Assembly: GCF_021295345.1 (NCBI RefSeq)
Contig: NZ_JAIMJB010000005.1
Location: 1 to 64,000 of the forward strand
Length of the DNA stretch: 64,000 bases
Reading direction: 5' to 3'
From: Motilimonas eburnea
Lineage (GTDB): Bacteria > Pseudomonadota > Gammaproteobacteria > Enterobacterales > CBDFNC01
Positions 54,565 through 64,000 of the stretch are shown here, piece by piece. A program made the translations under genes and the position numbers. The notes beneath the pieces were generated by a model that saw only the letters and a program-made list of their open reading frames with translations, ran no database searches and had not been told where the DNA came from. Numbering within the stretch: the first letter of the stretch is position 1; each line of letters begins with the position of its first letter.

Positions 54565-55695
54565 TTAGCGCTGCGGCACTGGACCATAGTTTTTGCGGAT
54601 ATCATCCAATTCAAACAATTGCTTAATTAAACGTTTGGCTTCCGGTGAAGTATTCAAGAACAAACTGAGCCAAGCATTTTGGGTATCTGTGTTGGCTGGA
54701 TCCCCCTCGGTCACCAAGATAACGAGGCGAGAGAGAATATTATGATCCGTTAGCTGGGCTAACACCTGCGCGGCCACTTCACCCATTTCCTCATTAGCAA
54801 GGGCGCCCACTAAGTAGGTTTCCGCTTGTTTCGGCATAGGTTTTAGCTCAGCCATCAACTGCCAAGCATGTTCGGTTAACTCAGGGTTTTGTGCTGCGAT
54901 CCAGAGTAAATCAAATGCTTGCTCTGCCGGATAATTGTGCTTTACCCACCAAGCCGCCTTCATACTGTGTTGATCAACCGGCCGCAGCCATAAGCGACGA
55001 TAGAGATCCTCACTGCCATTGAGCATGGCCATGTTAGCGATCACTAAATTGTCGGGGAAAAAGATGTTCGGATCATCAAACTCACGCTCTAACCACTGCA
55101 AACGTTTCGGGTTTTGCATGGGTAAAACCTTAACCAGAGACTCTTGCTGATCTTCAATATAAGGATTGTTGCTATTAAAGATGGCTTTAACATCTAATTG
55201 CCCTTGGCTTAACTGACGATGAAACGTTAAGTGTTGGTTATTCACCCGCCATCCTCGCAAAGCGGCGCGAGCCAGAGCGGGATAATCAAACGCAGGCTCA
55301 CTTACCACAAAATCATCATTTCGTTGTTCTATCAATACATGAGGGCGTGATTGGGATAACTCGACTAACCAATGGCGGAGCTTGTCATTAATATGGTCCA
55401 TTGCCATGGCTTCTTTACCCACCAACAGCAGCAGGTACTCATATTGCTCACGTGGCATGCTTTCCATGTTACTGATTACCTGATTAATTTCACCTTGCTC
55501 AAGCAAGGGTAATAGCGAATTAAATCTGTCTTTTAGGTGAGAGCTGCGTTCAATCGCAGCAACGCGCGAGCCATCAATGATAAAGGTCGTATCATGATTA
55601 GTACTGGAGACATTTGACTGGGCAACAATCGGCAAGCTAAACAACCAAACAATCAGCCAGATCCATTTGGCGAAAGTCGCTTTGGTGAAGGCCAT
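54565..55695 (-). CDS. Exported protein of unknown function
   Basis: 376 residues from the ATG at 55695, which has AGGA nine bases upstream; an ATG three codons earlier lies directly on that site. A signal peptide ends at about residue 25 (IVAQS). The rest is mostly helical with Leu/Trp-rich repeats that could be HEAT-like, for example NPELTEHAWQLMAELKPMPKQAETYLVGALANEEMGEVAAQVLAQL. I do not recognise the family. It lies between ubiD and rho on the same strand and probably has its own promoter. Confidence 0.7.
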   Translation of the reverse strand: MAFTKATFAKWIWLIVWLFSLPIVAQSNVSSTNHDTTFIIDGSRVAAIERSSHLKDRFNSLLPLLEQGEINQVISNMESMPREQYEYLLLLVGKEAMAMDHINDKLRHWLVELSQSRPHVLIEQRNDDFVVSEPAFDYPALARAALRGWRVNNQHLTFHRQLSQGQLDVKAIFNSNNPYIEDQQESLVKVLPMQNPKRLQWLEREFDDPNIFFPDNLVIANMAMLNGSEDLYRRLWLRPVDQHSMKAAWWVKHNYPAEQAFDLLWIAAQNPELTEHAWQLMAELKPMPKQAETYLVGALANEEMGEVAAQVLAQLTDHNILSRLVILVTEGDPANTDTQNAWLSLFLNTSPEAKRLIKQLFELDDIRKNYGPVPQR

Positions 55696-55788
55696 TAAAC
55701 ACATCCTAATTCGGCATTTACCACTCTAGTGTGCGCTTAATTTAGCAGAAATACAAACAAGGGGGAGATTTGGCGGGTCAATTTTAAA

Positions 55789-55809
55789 GGGAGGTCACAA
55801 AGACCTCCC
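55789..55809 (-). terminator. Intrinsic terminator of rho
   Basis: Minus strand: GGGAGGTC with GACCTCCC, loop TTTGT, then TTTAAAATT. It lies directly after the rho stop. Confidence 0.75.
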
Positions 55810-55820
55810 TCACCAATGAA

Positions 55821-57086
55821 TTACGATTTTTGGCGCTTCATCGCTTCAAAAAACTCGTCATTCGATTTAGTCATCGACAATTTATCGATCAAGAATTCCA
55901 TCGCATCGATTTCACCCATAGGATGGATGATCTTACGCAGGATCCACATCTTCTGAAGTTCTTCAGAGGTGGTGAGCAATTCTTCACGACGCGTACCACT
56001 GCGCGTAATGTCGATCGCTGGGTAGACGCGCTTTTCTGCAATCTTACGGTTTAAATGTAACTCTAAGTTACCTGTACCTTTAAACTCTTCGTAGATGACT
56101 TCGTCCATCTTCGAGCCAGTGTCGATTAGCGCGGTTGCAATAATGGTTAAGCTTCCGCCTTCTTCAACGTTACGAGCAGCACCAAAGAAACGCTTAGGAC
56201 GGTGCAACGCGTTTGCATCCACACCACCTGTCAGTACTTTACCAGAACTTGGGATCACGGTGTTGTAAGCACGGGCTAGACGGGTGATAGAGTCGAGTAA
56301 GATGATCACATCTTTCTTATGTTCAACCAAGCGTTTCGCTTTTTCAATCACCATTTCAGCCACTTGAACGTGACGGCTAGCTGGCTCATCAAAGGTAGAG
56401 GCAACCACCTCACCACGCACTAGGCGCTGCATTTCGGTCACTTCTTCTGGACGTTCGTCAATCAACAACACCATCAGCACAGCATCGGGATGATTAAACG
56501 CAATGCTCTGAGCAATGTTCTGTAACAACATGGTTTTACCCGCTTTTGGCGGTGCCACCACCAAACCACGTTGACCTTTACCTATCGGTGATGCCAAATC
56601 AAGAATACGTGCAGTAATGTCTTCGGTGCTGCCGTTGGCGCGCTCCATACGCAAACGCTCGTTCGGATGGATCGGCGTTAAGTTTTCAAATAAAACTTTA
56701 TTGCGTGAATTCTCAGGCTTGTCGTAGTTGACTTGGTTTATTTTCAACAAGGCAAAATAACGCTCACCTTCTTTTGGCGGTCTAATTTTGCCAGCGACCG
56801 TGTCACCTGTACGCAGGTTAAATCGACGAATTTGGCTTGGCGAGACATAGATGTCATCTGGACCAGCAAGGTAAGAACTGTCTGCGCTACGTAAGAAACC
56901 AAAGCCATCTTGAAGGATTTCTAACACACCATCGCCAAAAATATCTTCACCGCTTTTAGCATGAGCTTTTAGAATCGAAAAGATAATGTCTTGTTTACGT
57001 AAGCGAGCTAGGTTTTCTAGCCCCATTGATTCACCCAGTTTGATTAACTCAGGTACGGGGGTATGTTTAAGGTCGGTAAGATTCAT
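55821..57086 (-). CDS. rho: Transcription termination factor Rho
   Basis: 421 residues. The N-terminal RNA-binding domain has the [26 protein letters not shown] stretch. The ATPase core has Walker A APPKAGKT, Walker [17 protein letters not shown] and the Q-loop and R-loop (TGGVDANAL and RTGTR-like ITRSGTRRE). Rho is the hexameric helicase that ends many transcripts. A leader of about 240 bp separates it from trxA, where autogenous attenuation is known in E. coli; I did not find a leader peptide. Confidence 0.98.
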   Translation of the reverse strand: MNLTDLKHTPVPELIKLGESMGLENLARLRKQDIIFSILKAHAKSGEDIFGDGVLEILQDGFGFLRSADSSYLAGPDDIYVSPSQIRRFNLRTGDTVAGKIRPPKEGERYFALLKINQVNYDKPENSRNKVLFENLTPIHPNERLRMERANGSTEDITARILDLASPIGKGQRGLVVAPPKAGKTMLLQNIAQSIAFNHPDAVLMVLLIDERPEEVTEMQRLVRGEVVASTFDEPASRHVQVAEMVIEKAKRLVEHKKDVIILLDSITRLARAYNTVIPSSGKVLTGGVDANALHRPKRFFGAARNVEEGGSLTIIATALIDTGSKMDEVIYEEFKGTGNLELHLNRKIAEKRVYPAIDITRSGTRREELLTTSEELQKMWILRKIIHPMGEIDAMEFLIDKLSMTKSNDEFFEAMKRQKS

Positions 57087-57323
57087 AGTTGTGGGGTTTC
57101 AATGTGAGAACTTGAATTAAGGGGTTAAATAATAGTAAATAAACAGGTTACAAAGGAATTGCTGTTTGGAAATAGATTATCGGGTTGTAAATTAGCACTA
57201 AAACGCCAAGGCGTCTACTAATTCACCAAAAACAATTAAAACTTAATCACAAATTTGGCTAAAAAACGGCCAGCACTTCGTTGTGATAACGATAAGACAT
57301 GACCGTTAGCTGTCATTTTGTAA

Positions 57324-57650
57324 TTAGATGTTGTCGTCAAGAAACTCTTTTAATTGAGTCTTAGACAGAGCACCGACCTTAGTCGCTGCAACTGCACCAT
57401 CTTTAAATAGCAGTAATGTAGGGATACCACGAATACCAAATTTCGGTGGAGTTTCGCTGTTTTGGTCGATGTTTAATTTACCCACCGTCAATCTGCCTTC
57501 ATACTCAGCAGCCACTTCGTCTAAGATCGGGGCAATCATTTTACAAGGGCCACACCACTCTGCCCAAAAATCAACCAATACCGGTCCGCTGGCATTAACC
57601 ACATCTGCATCAAAGCTTGCATCTGTAAGCTGAACTATCTTGTCACTCAT
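57324..57650 (-). CDS. trxA: Thioredoxin 1
   Basis: 108 residues, with the active site [15 protein letters not shown], the cis-Pro [11 protein letters not shown] and DFWAEW typical of TrxA. It is the general protein disulfide reductant in the cytoplasm. It lies upstream of rho on the same strand and divergent from rhlB, the order seen in E. coli. Confidence 0.98.
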   Translation of the reverse strand: MSDKIVQLTDASFDADVVNASGPVLVDFWAEWCGPCKMIAPILDEVAAEYEGRLTVGKLNIDQNSETPPKFGIRGIPTLLLFKDGAVAATKVGALSKTQLKEFLDDNI

Positions 57651-57760
57651 TTTTTACTCCAAAAAATTTAGCTTCTGATGGATTTTTATCCATAAAGAGT
57701 TGCCTTATTTGAATAGATCCTGTTTCTTATTGCAAGCTTTACCTGATATGCTAACTAACT

Positions 57761-59041
57761 ATGAGCAAAACACACTTAACAGAACAGAAGTTTTCAGACT
57801 TTCCACTACGTGCTGAAGTTATTTCTGGATTAGAAGCCAAAGGCTTCCACAACTGCACTCCGATTCAGGCGCTTAGCCTTCCTGTTGTACTTGACGGCAA
57901 AGACATTGCTGGCCAAGCGCAAACCGGTACAGGCAAAACAATCGCTTTTTTATCGGCCGTTTTCCATCACCTTTTAGAAAACCCAGCTCCAGAGGGCCGT
58001 AAACAAAATCAGCCTCGTGCGATTATTATGGCGCCAACCCGTGAACTGGCCATCCAAATTCATAACGATGCGGTGACGATGGCGAAAAGCTGTCAGCTTA
58101 GCCTCGGTCTGGTATACGGCGGTGAAGGCTATGAGAGTCAACGACAGCAATTAGAAGATGGCGTTGATGTCCTCATAGGGACCACTGGCCGTATCATTGA
58201 TTATTTCAAACAAGGTACCTTCTCCCTTAATGCCATTCAATGTGTGGTATTAGATGAAGCCGACCGTATGTTTGATCTTGGGTTTATCAAAGACATACGT
58301 TACTTGTTCCGGCGCATGCCTGAGGCAAAATCACGCCTTAACATGCTGTTCTCTGCCACGCTATCATTTCGTGTGCAAGAGCTCGCCTTTGAACACATGA
58401 ACGACCCTATCCACGTTAAAGTGGAAGCCGAGCAGATGACAGGCACACGGATTAAACAGGAATTATTCCGTCCGTCAAATGATCAAAAAATGCGTTTATT
58501 CATGACGTTAGTTGAAGAAGAATGGCCAGATAAAGCCATTGTTTTTGCGAATACCAAGCATAAGTGTGAGCTGGTTTGGGGTCAACTGGCGGCCGACGGT
58601 CATCGTGCCGGATTACTCACTGGTGATGTGCCACAGAAAAAACGTCTCAAAATTCTTGACCAGTTTACTAAGGGTGAGTTGGACTTTTTAGTCGCCACAG
58701 ACGTGGCCGCACGCGGTTTACATATCCCATCGGTAACCCATGTCTTTAATTATGATTTACCGGATGATGCCGAAGACTACGTACATCGTATCGGACGCAC
58801 CGGGCGTGCTGGTGAAAAAGGGATTGCGATCAGCTTGGCCTGTGAAGAGTATATTTTTAATCTTCCCGCCATTGAAGACTACATCAAAGATGAAATTCCA
58901 GTCAGTGAGTTCGATGAAGACGCATTACTGGATGACCTTCCCCCACCGTTGCGTTTGCATAAAGCGAAGTCACCTAATTCGCAAAAATTTAGAGACAAAT
59001 CGCAAAGCAGAAAGCAAAATCAGCACAGAAATCATCGGTAA
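57761..59041 (+). CDS. rhlB: ATP-dependent RNA helicase RhlB
   Basis: 426 residues. The Q motif ([13 protein letters not shown]), Walker [13 protein letters not shown] as [16 protein letters not shown], and the C-terminal [13 protein letters not shown] are all present, and the N-terminal [14 protein letters not shown] is specific to RhlB. It unwinds RNA in the RNase E degradosome. The basic Gln/Lys/Arg-rich tail (last 30 residues) is shorter than in some relatives. gppA follows 123 bp later. Confidence 0.97.
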   Translation: MSKTHLTEQKFSDFPLRAEVISGLEAKGFHNCTPIQALSLPVVLDGKDIAGQAQTGTGKTIAFLSAVFHHLLENPAPEGRKQNQPRAIIMAPTRELAIQIHNDAVTMAKSCQLSLGLVYGGEGYESQRQQLEDGVDVLIGTTGRIIDYFKQGTFSLNAIQCVVLDEADRMFDLGFIKDIRYLFRRMPEAKSRLNMLFSATLSFRVQELAFEHMNDPIHVKVEAEQMTGTRIKQELFRPSNDQKMRLFMTLVEEEWPDKAIVFANTKHKCELVWGQLAADGHRAGLLTGDVPQKKRLKILDQFTKGELDFLVATDVAARGLHIPSVTHVFNYDLPDDAEDYVHRIGRTGRAGEKGIAISLACEEYIFNLPAIEDYIKDEIPVSEFDEDALLDDLPPPLRLHKAKSPNSQKFRDKSQSRKQNQHRNHR

Positions 59042-59164
59042 ACCTCGGCTCATGATCTTGGTTTACCCATTGCTGGCTTAATCGTTAAGCCAGCCTATTT
59101 TGTAGGCCAACCTTCAGTTGCTCTAACAAATAAACTGATAGTGAACTGATAGGTGAACGGATAG

Positions 59165-60673
59165 GTGAACAAAGTGAGCAGTAAATCTCCCCTCTATGCC
59201 GCGATTGATCTTGGCTCTAACAGCTTTCACATGCTCGTGGTGCGTGAAGTTGAGGATGCCATTCGCACTCTGGCCAAAGTTAAACGTAAGGTTCGTTTGG
59301 CAGACGGGTTAGACGATGACCTAGTGTTAAGTCACGAAGCCATGGTGCGCGGTTGGCAATGCCTTAGCCTGTTCGCTGAGCAGCTACAAGATGTACCGCC
59401 AGAAAACGTCCGCATTGTGGGGACCGCTACCCTCAGGTTAGCGAAAAATGTGGATATGTTTATCGAACGTGCCGAACAGATCCTACAAAATAAGATCAAC
59501 ATCATATCTGGATTAGAAGAAGCCGAAACCATTTATTATGGGGTGGCGCAAACCAGTTGTGGCGAAGGTAACCGCTTGGTCATCGACATAGGTGGAGCCA
59601 GCACTGAACTCGTGGTAGGCAAATCATCCCAAGCCTTGTTACTTAACAGTCTAGACATGGGGTGCGTCACTTGGCTGAAACACCATTTCAAGGATCAAGC
59701 CCTCACTCACAACAACTTTGAGGCTGCCATTAACGCCGCCAAAGCCAAGCTACAGCCCATCGGCCAAGAATACCTTAGCTTAGGGTGGCAAACATGTTTA
59801 GGCGCTTCAGGCACGGTGCAATCACTGCAAAGCATACTTAAGGCCCAAGGTTTAAGTGAGCAAGTCACACTCGAAAAACTGCAAGAATTAAAACAGCAGA
59901 GCATCGATTGCGGCCACATCAACCAACTGGCATTACAAGGTCTGTCCAGTGAACGCTTGGCAGTCTTCCCTAGCGGTTTGGCGATATTAATCGCGATCTT
60001 TGAATTTTTTGAAATAGACACCATGACCTTAGCGGGAGGCGCCCTCAGAGAAGGCTTAATCTATTCCATGCTGGGCGAATCTAAATACCCAGGTGTACAA
60101 GAGCGCACCCTAAGAAGCCTGATCAGCCGTTATCAGCTCGATCAAAAACAGGCCAGCCATGTTCGTAGTACCGCCAGTCTGTTATACCAAACCTTAGTGA
60201 GCCAATCACAGCAAGACGACATTAGCCTGACCATGCTCACCAGTGCAGCAACCTTATACGAAATTGGTTTATGCATTGAATATAAAAAAGCCCCGCAACA
60301 TGCGGCTTACATTATCGACAATATCGATCTGCCCGGTTATACCCCGGCGCAAAAACAACTGCTTGCCGCCTTGCTGTTTAACCAAAGAGGCAAATTACAG
60401 CTTGAGATGTTTAACCAGCAGAACGCGCTAGAAGTGGCGCAAGCCATCCAACTGTGCCGCTTATTACGCTTGGCCATTATTCTTTGCATGCGTCGCAGTA
60501 AAGGTTCAATCCCTGAGCTTACCTTAGAGTGGCAACGCGATGTGATGTGCTTATCTTTACCCCATGGCTGGCTAGAAGGACATGCCTTACGTGCGGCGGA
60601 ATTAATGCAAGAGGTGGAGTACTTGGCAAAATCCGACTTGAAACTCAACGTCATTGAAGTTGATAAGATATAA
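59165..60673 (+). CDS. gppA: Guanosine-5'-triphosphate,3'-diphosphate pyrophosphatase
   Basis: 502 residues from the GTG at 59165; the GTG three codons later has AGG at a better distance and may be the true start. Ppx/GppA motifs are AAIDLGSNSFHML, VIDIGGASTELV and TLAGGALREGLIYSML, and an HD-like C-terminal half completes the family. The context next to rhlB marks it as GppA rather than Ppx. It converts pppGpp to ppGpp. Three GATAGGTGAAC-like units run through 59137-59168 at the start. Confidence 0.93.
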   Translation: MNKVSSKSPLYAAIDLGSNSFHMLVVREVEDAIRTLAKVKRKVRLADGLDDDLVLSHEAMVRGWQCLSLFAEQLQDVPPENVRIVGTATLRLAKNVDMFIERAEQILQNKINIISGLEEAETIYYGVAQTSCGEGNRLVIDIGGASTELVVGKSSQALLLNSLDMGCVTWLKHHFKDQALTHNNFEAAINAAKAKLQPIGQEYLSLGWQTCLGASGTVQSLQSILKAQGLSEQVTLEKLQELKQQSIDCGHINQLALQGLSSERLAVFPSGLAILIAIFEFFEIDTMTLAGGALREGLIYSMLGESKYPGVQERTLRSLISRYQLDQKQASHVRSTASLLYQTLVSQSQQDDISLTMLTSAATLYEIGLCIEYKKAPQHAAYIIDNIDLPGYTPAQKQLLAALLFNQRGKLQLEMFNQQNALEVAQAIQLCRLLRLAIILCMRRSKGSIPELTLEWQRDVMCLSLPHGWLEGHALRAAELMQEVEYLAKSDLKLNVIEVDKI

Positions 60674-60710
60674 ACAAAAAAACCGGCGAGAAAATACACC
60701 TCACCGGTTT
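60674..60710 (-). terminator. Intrinsic terminator of the cation-efflux gene
   Basis: Minus strand: AAACCGGTGAG pairs with CTCGCCGGTTT (one G-U pair) and runs into TTTTTTTG. The plus-strand version has a C-A mismatch and no U-tract, so it mainly serves the minus-strand gene. Confidence 0.75.
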
Positions 60711-60724
60711 GACCCCCTGTCAAA

Positions 60725-61618
60725 TCAGGTTAACGCGAGATTAAGCTGCGCTCGAAACGGTAATCGATCTAATTCCTTTTCAACGGCTAACTGCGCTTTT
60801 TGAATATGTTGTAATTGTAAGCCGGGCTGAGTTTTTAGATCATCTAATTCAAGCTGGATATGCAACTCTCGACCCACCTTAGTCAGCCCCGCCAAACGAA
60901 ATTGCACTGGGCTTTTACCATCTAGGCTATGCACACATTTATCGACCTGCTTTTCTAAGCTTTCATCGGCTTTCATGTGTAAAATTTCGCGCACCGCTTG
61001 CGACACCATCTCAATAGGCATCCGCAGGAAGTAACAGCTTACCAATAACATCATCACTGGGTCGGCATAACGCGCCCAAGGCGCCAATGGCGAAGATTGC
61101 AACAATGCCGAAATCACAAAGCCAATCAATACCGCTAAGCTTAAATAGCCATCCATTTTCCACTGTGCGTTTTCGGCATGAAGCAGACTCGAATCAACCC
61201 CTTTTGAAGCGCGTGTTAAATAGGTGAAAATAACAAAACAACCCACCGTATTAATAACACCAATCAGCAAGGAAATATTCACATCTATGATACGGCCTCC
61301 TTCAAACAGAGACACAATAGCACCATAAAATGCATAGGCACAAAGGAGGAAAATAACACTGCCTTTGACGATCAACACTAAGGGTTCAATGATCGCTCGG
61401 CCGAATGGAAATGCTTGATCGCGAGGAGCGTCAACTATTCTGACTGCCAAAACCGACAATAATGTCAAAGCAACACTCACCAGAGAATAGAAACCATCAA
61501 ACGCGATAACCAAAGACCCCAGCATTAAGCCGAATACAATAGACATGATTGCAAAAAAAGCCGCCAACCATGCCGATAAAATCAGCAAACTTCGCTCTTT
61601 ATTTGCGCTGTTACTCAT
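60725..61618 (-). CDS. Cation diffusion facilitator family protein with atypical metal site
   Basis: 297 residues from the ATG at 61618, which has GGGGGA five bases upstream; the longest frame adds 28 residues. Six membrane segments and a short C-terminal cytoplasmic domain match the CDF family, with FDGFYSLVSV in segment 2 and QWKMDGYLSL in segment 5. The usual DxxxD and HxxxD metal ligands read DxxxS and QxxxD, so zinc or iron transport by the standard site is doubtful. It resembles the COG3965 branch. Substrate unknown. Confidence 0.75.
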   Translation of the reverse strand: MSNSANKERSLLILSAWLAAFFAIMSIVFGLMLGSLVIAFDGFYSLVSVALTLLSVLAVRIVDAPRDQAFPFGRAIIEPLVLIVKGSVIFLLCAYAFYGAIVSLFEGGRIIDVNISLLIGVINTVGCFVIFTYLTRASKGVDSSLLHAENAQWKMDGYLSLAVLIGFVISALLQSSPLAPWARYADPVMMLLVSCYFLRMPIEMVSQAVREILHMKADESLEKQVDKCVHSLDGKSPVQFRLAGLTKVGRELHIQLELDDLKTQPGLQLQHIQKAQLAVEKELDRLPFRAQLNLALT

Positions 61619-61863
61619 AAATCCCCCAACACCATAAGATGTTAAGAGTGTCTGCTCAAAACGAACAATGATCAAAACAAGAAAGAGATAATAAGCGTTC
61701 AAAAAACAGCCAAAGATTGTTATTCCTTTATAAACAACAGGTTACAATGAGATTATTGCGACAACATTTTTGACGCTCAGCGATAGCTTTTTTGAACCCC
61801 GATCGACGCCAAACCATTTTAGGCTAAATAACAAACGATTTTGCCACCGTATTAGCAACGGCG

Positions 61864-61938
61864 GTTGGAGTTGCAGTCATGCAGCGATAAATGGTGAGAA
61901 ACAATAAACCAAATCGCCCCATTACTGGGGCTGCTACC
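61864..61938. repeat. REP-like inverted repeat, copy B
   Basis: Shares CAGTCATGCAGCGAT and ATCGCCCCAT-ACTGGGGCT with the element at 22632-22695 in the same order; the outer arms are weaker. It lies between the LysR stop and the cation-efflux promoter. The rest of 61619-61965 has no gene. Confidence 0.55.
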
Positions 61939-61965
61939 AATCATTGAGCCCCACAAGGCACGGAT

Positions 61966-62844
61966 TTAATAAGAAAAGAGGTATTCGGTGACGCGTTCAG
62001 CTAACCACTCCATTGCGGGGTGGTTTTGTGAATAATCCGGAGTGAGCAAACAGAATTCTTCCTGCACTAAACCATAGGAGTGGCGGATCACCGCCAGTTT
62101 TTCTTCGCGCAAAAAGGCTTTGATCAGGGGCTCAGGCAATACCCCCCAAGCCGATTCACGCAAGATAGCATCCAGCATGTGCTCAAAACTGTTAAAGCCG
62201 ATAAAGCGGCTGGCCATTGGCGCTAATTCAGGGTTTTCTTTTAGATTCAGGTACGCCAAACACACCTGCAGTTCACGGCGTAAGTCGAAATCTTCTACGC
62301 GACGCATTTTGGCTAGCTTATGCTCAGAGCGACATACCGACATCATACGAATTTTACCCAGACGCTGATACTTTAGGCTGGGCATGTCGTCCAGCACATA
62401 ATCAATGCCAAAGGCATAATCGACTTGCTTGAGCTCTATCATCGACGCCAAGTCGCCACTGGATGCCTGCACTAAGCTAAAAGAAGTGGCCGGGTACTTT
62501 TTACTCAACTCGAGAGAAGTATCACGCCAGAAATCACCGGGTAATGAATCGTCACGGGCAATCCAAATTTCTGCGGCAAAGGTTTCTTCCCTCGCCTGAC
62601 ACATATTACGGATCCGATCAGCGGTAGAAACCAAGTTTTCACAATCGCGTAAGATGGTTTTACCGGCTTCACTTAACGCCAAGCGATTGCCGGTTCGAAC
62701 AAATAAATCTACTCCCAGATCTTTCTCTAAACTTTTGATCGCCATGCTAAGGCGGGTACGGTTGCTGTTAAGCAATCGCGCCGCCTCGGCAATCGAGCCG
62801 GATTCAGCCACCCGACAAAAGATATCAACCTGATCCAGATTCAT
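61966..62844 (-). CDS. LysR-family transcriptional regulator
   Basis: 292 residues. The N-terminal helix-turn-helix MNLDQVDIFCRVAESGSIAEAARLLNSNRTRLSMAIKSLEKDLGV (45 residues, winged) is typical, and the effector domain (about 90-290) follows. It lies 12 bp after hemB on the same strand, so the two may be co-transcribed; it may also act elsewhere. Target and effector are unknown. Confidence 0.92.
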   Translation of the reverse strand: MNLDQVDIFCRVAESGSIAEAARLLNSNRTRLSMAIKSLEKDLGVDLFVRTGNRLALSEAGKTILRDCENLVSTADRIRNMCQAREETFAAEIWIARDDSLPGDFWRDTSLELSKKYPATSFSLVQASSGDLASMIELKQVDYAFGIDYVLDDMPSLKYQRLGKIRMMSVCRSEHKLAKMRRVEDFDLRRELQVCLAYLNLKENPELAPMASRFIGFNSFEHMLDAILRESAWGVLPEPLIKAFLREEKLAVIRHSYGLVQEEFCLLTPDYSQNHPAMEWLAERVTEYLFSY

Positions 62845-62856
62845 GTTGGGCGCTTA

Positions 62857-63930
<1,074 letters not shown>

Positions 63931-64000
63931 TTATCACACTTAAGGCCAATAATCTGCACTCCCGACGGTATCAGGTTTGCTCCGTCATCGCTTTGTTTTG

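Overview
The window reads as chromosome of a free-living, probably marine gammaproteobacterium of the Alteromonadales/Vibrionales type. The evidence is its conserved neighbourhoods (hemN, DUF2489, yihI and cytochrome c4 near engB, Spot 42 and polA; rho and trxA divergent from rhlB and gppA; ubiD with fre), three regulatory RNAs known only from Gammaproteobacteria, and several c-di-GMP and chemotaxis proteins. The genus is not fixed by anything I can read. Apart from an IS110-like transposase end at the left edge there is no prophage, integron or CRISPR.

Layout. 0-10 kb is a signalling block: a hybrid sensor kinase divergent from a REC-EAL phosphodiesterase, the murein endopeptidase MepM, a probable new sRNA (6387-6474), and two TPR proteins, one with an intact GGDEF domain and one with a decayed one. 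10-25 kb holds rRNA methyltransferase RlmA, an OprD-like porin, a cytochrome b561/YceI pair, an L,D-transpeptidase next to a ZIP-ArsP-like fusion transporter with a His-rich tail, a PepSY/response regulator/kinase operon, a TetR regulator, coaA and a SetB-like exporter. 25-36 kb is housekeeping (hemN to polA) and is also an RNA-regulator cluster: Spot 42, two tandem RyhB-type RNAs with Fur-box promoters, and a CsrB-type RNA, all on the minus strand within about 4.7 kb. 36-49 kb carries a chemoreceptor, two lipoproteins (one VWA, one HELAH metallopeptidase-like), erythrose-4-phosphate dehydrogenase, a triple-SBP diguanylate cyclase, and a peroxiredoxin-glutaredoxin fusion beside a flavin disulfide reductase with a cysteine-rich C-terminus. 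48-64 kb holds a fused ferredoxin reductase, a secreted choice-of-anchor I protein behind a likely Fur box, the ubiD-ferredoxin-fre operon, rho, trxA, rhlB, gppA, a cation-efflux-like protein, a LysR regulator and hemB.

How it fits together. Carbon status (Spot 42), iron status (RyhB, Fur) and the Csr system are controlled from one small region, while the flanks hold c-di-GMP synthesis and breakdown proteins, which are common CsrA targets in this class. Two nearly full copies and one internally deleted copy of a 266-268 bp palindromic MITE-like element, plus smaller REP-like palindromes, sit in the intergenic gaps.

Many starts were moved inward from the longest open frame on the basis of Shine-Dalgarno sequences or the usual protein N-terminus; the reason is given in each entry. 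All family calls come from reading motifs, not from searches.
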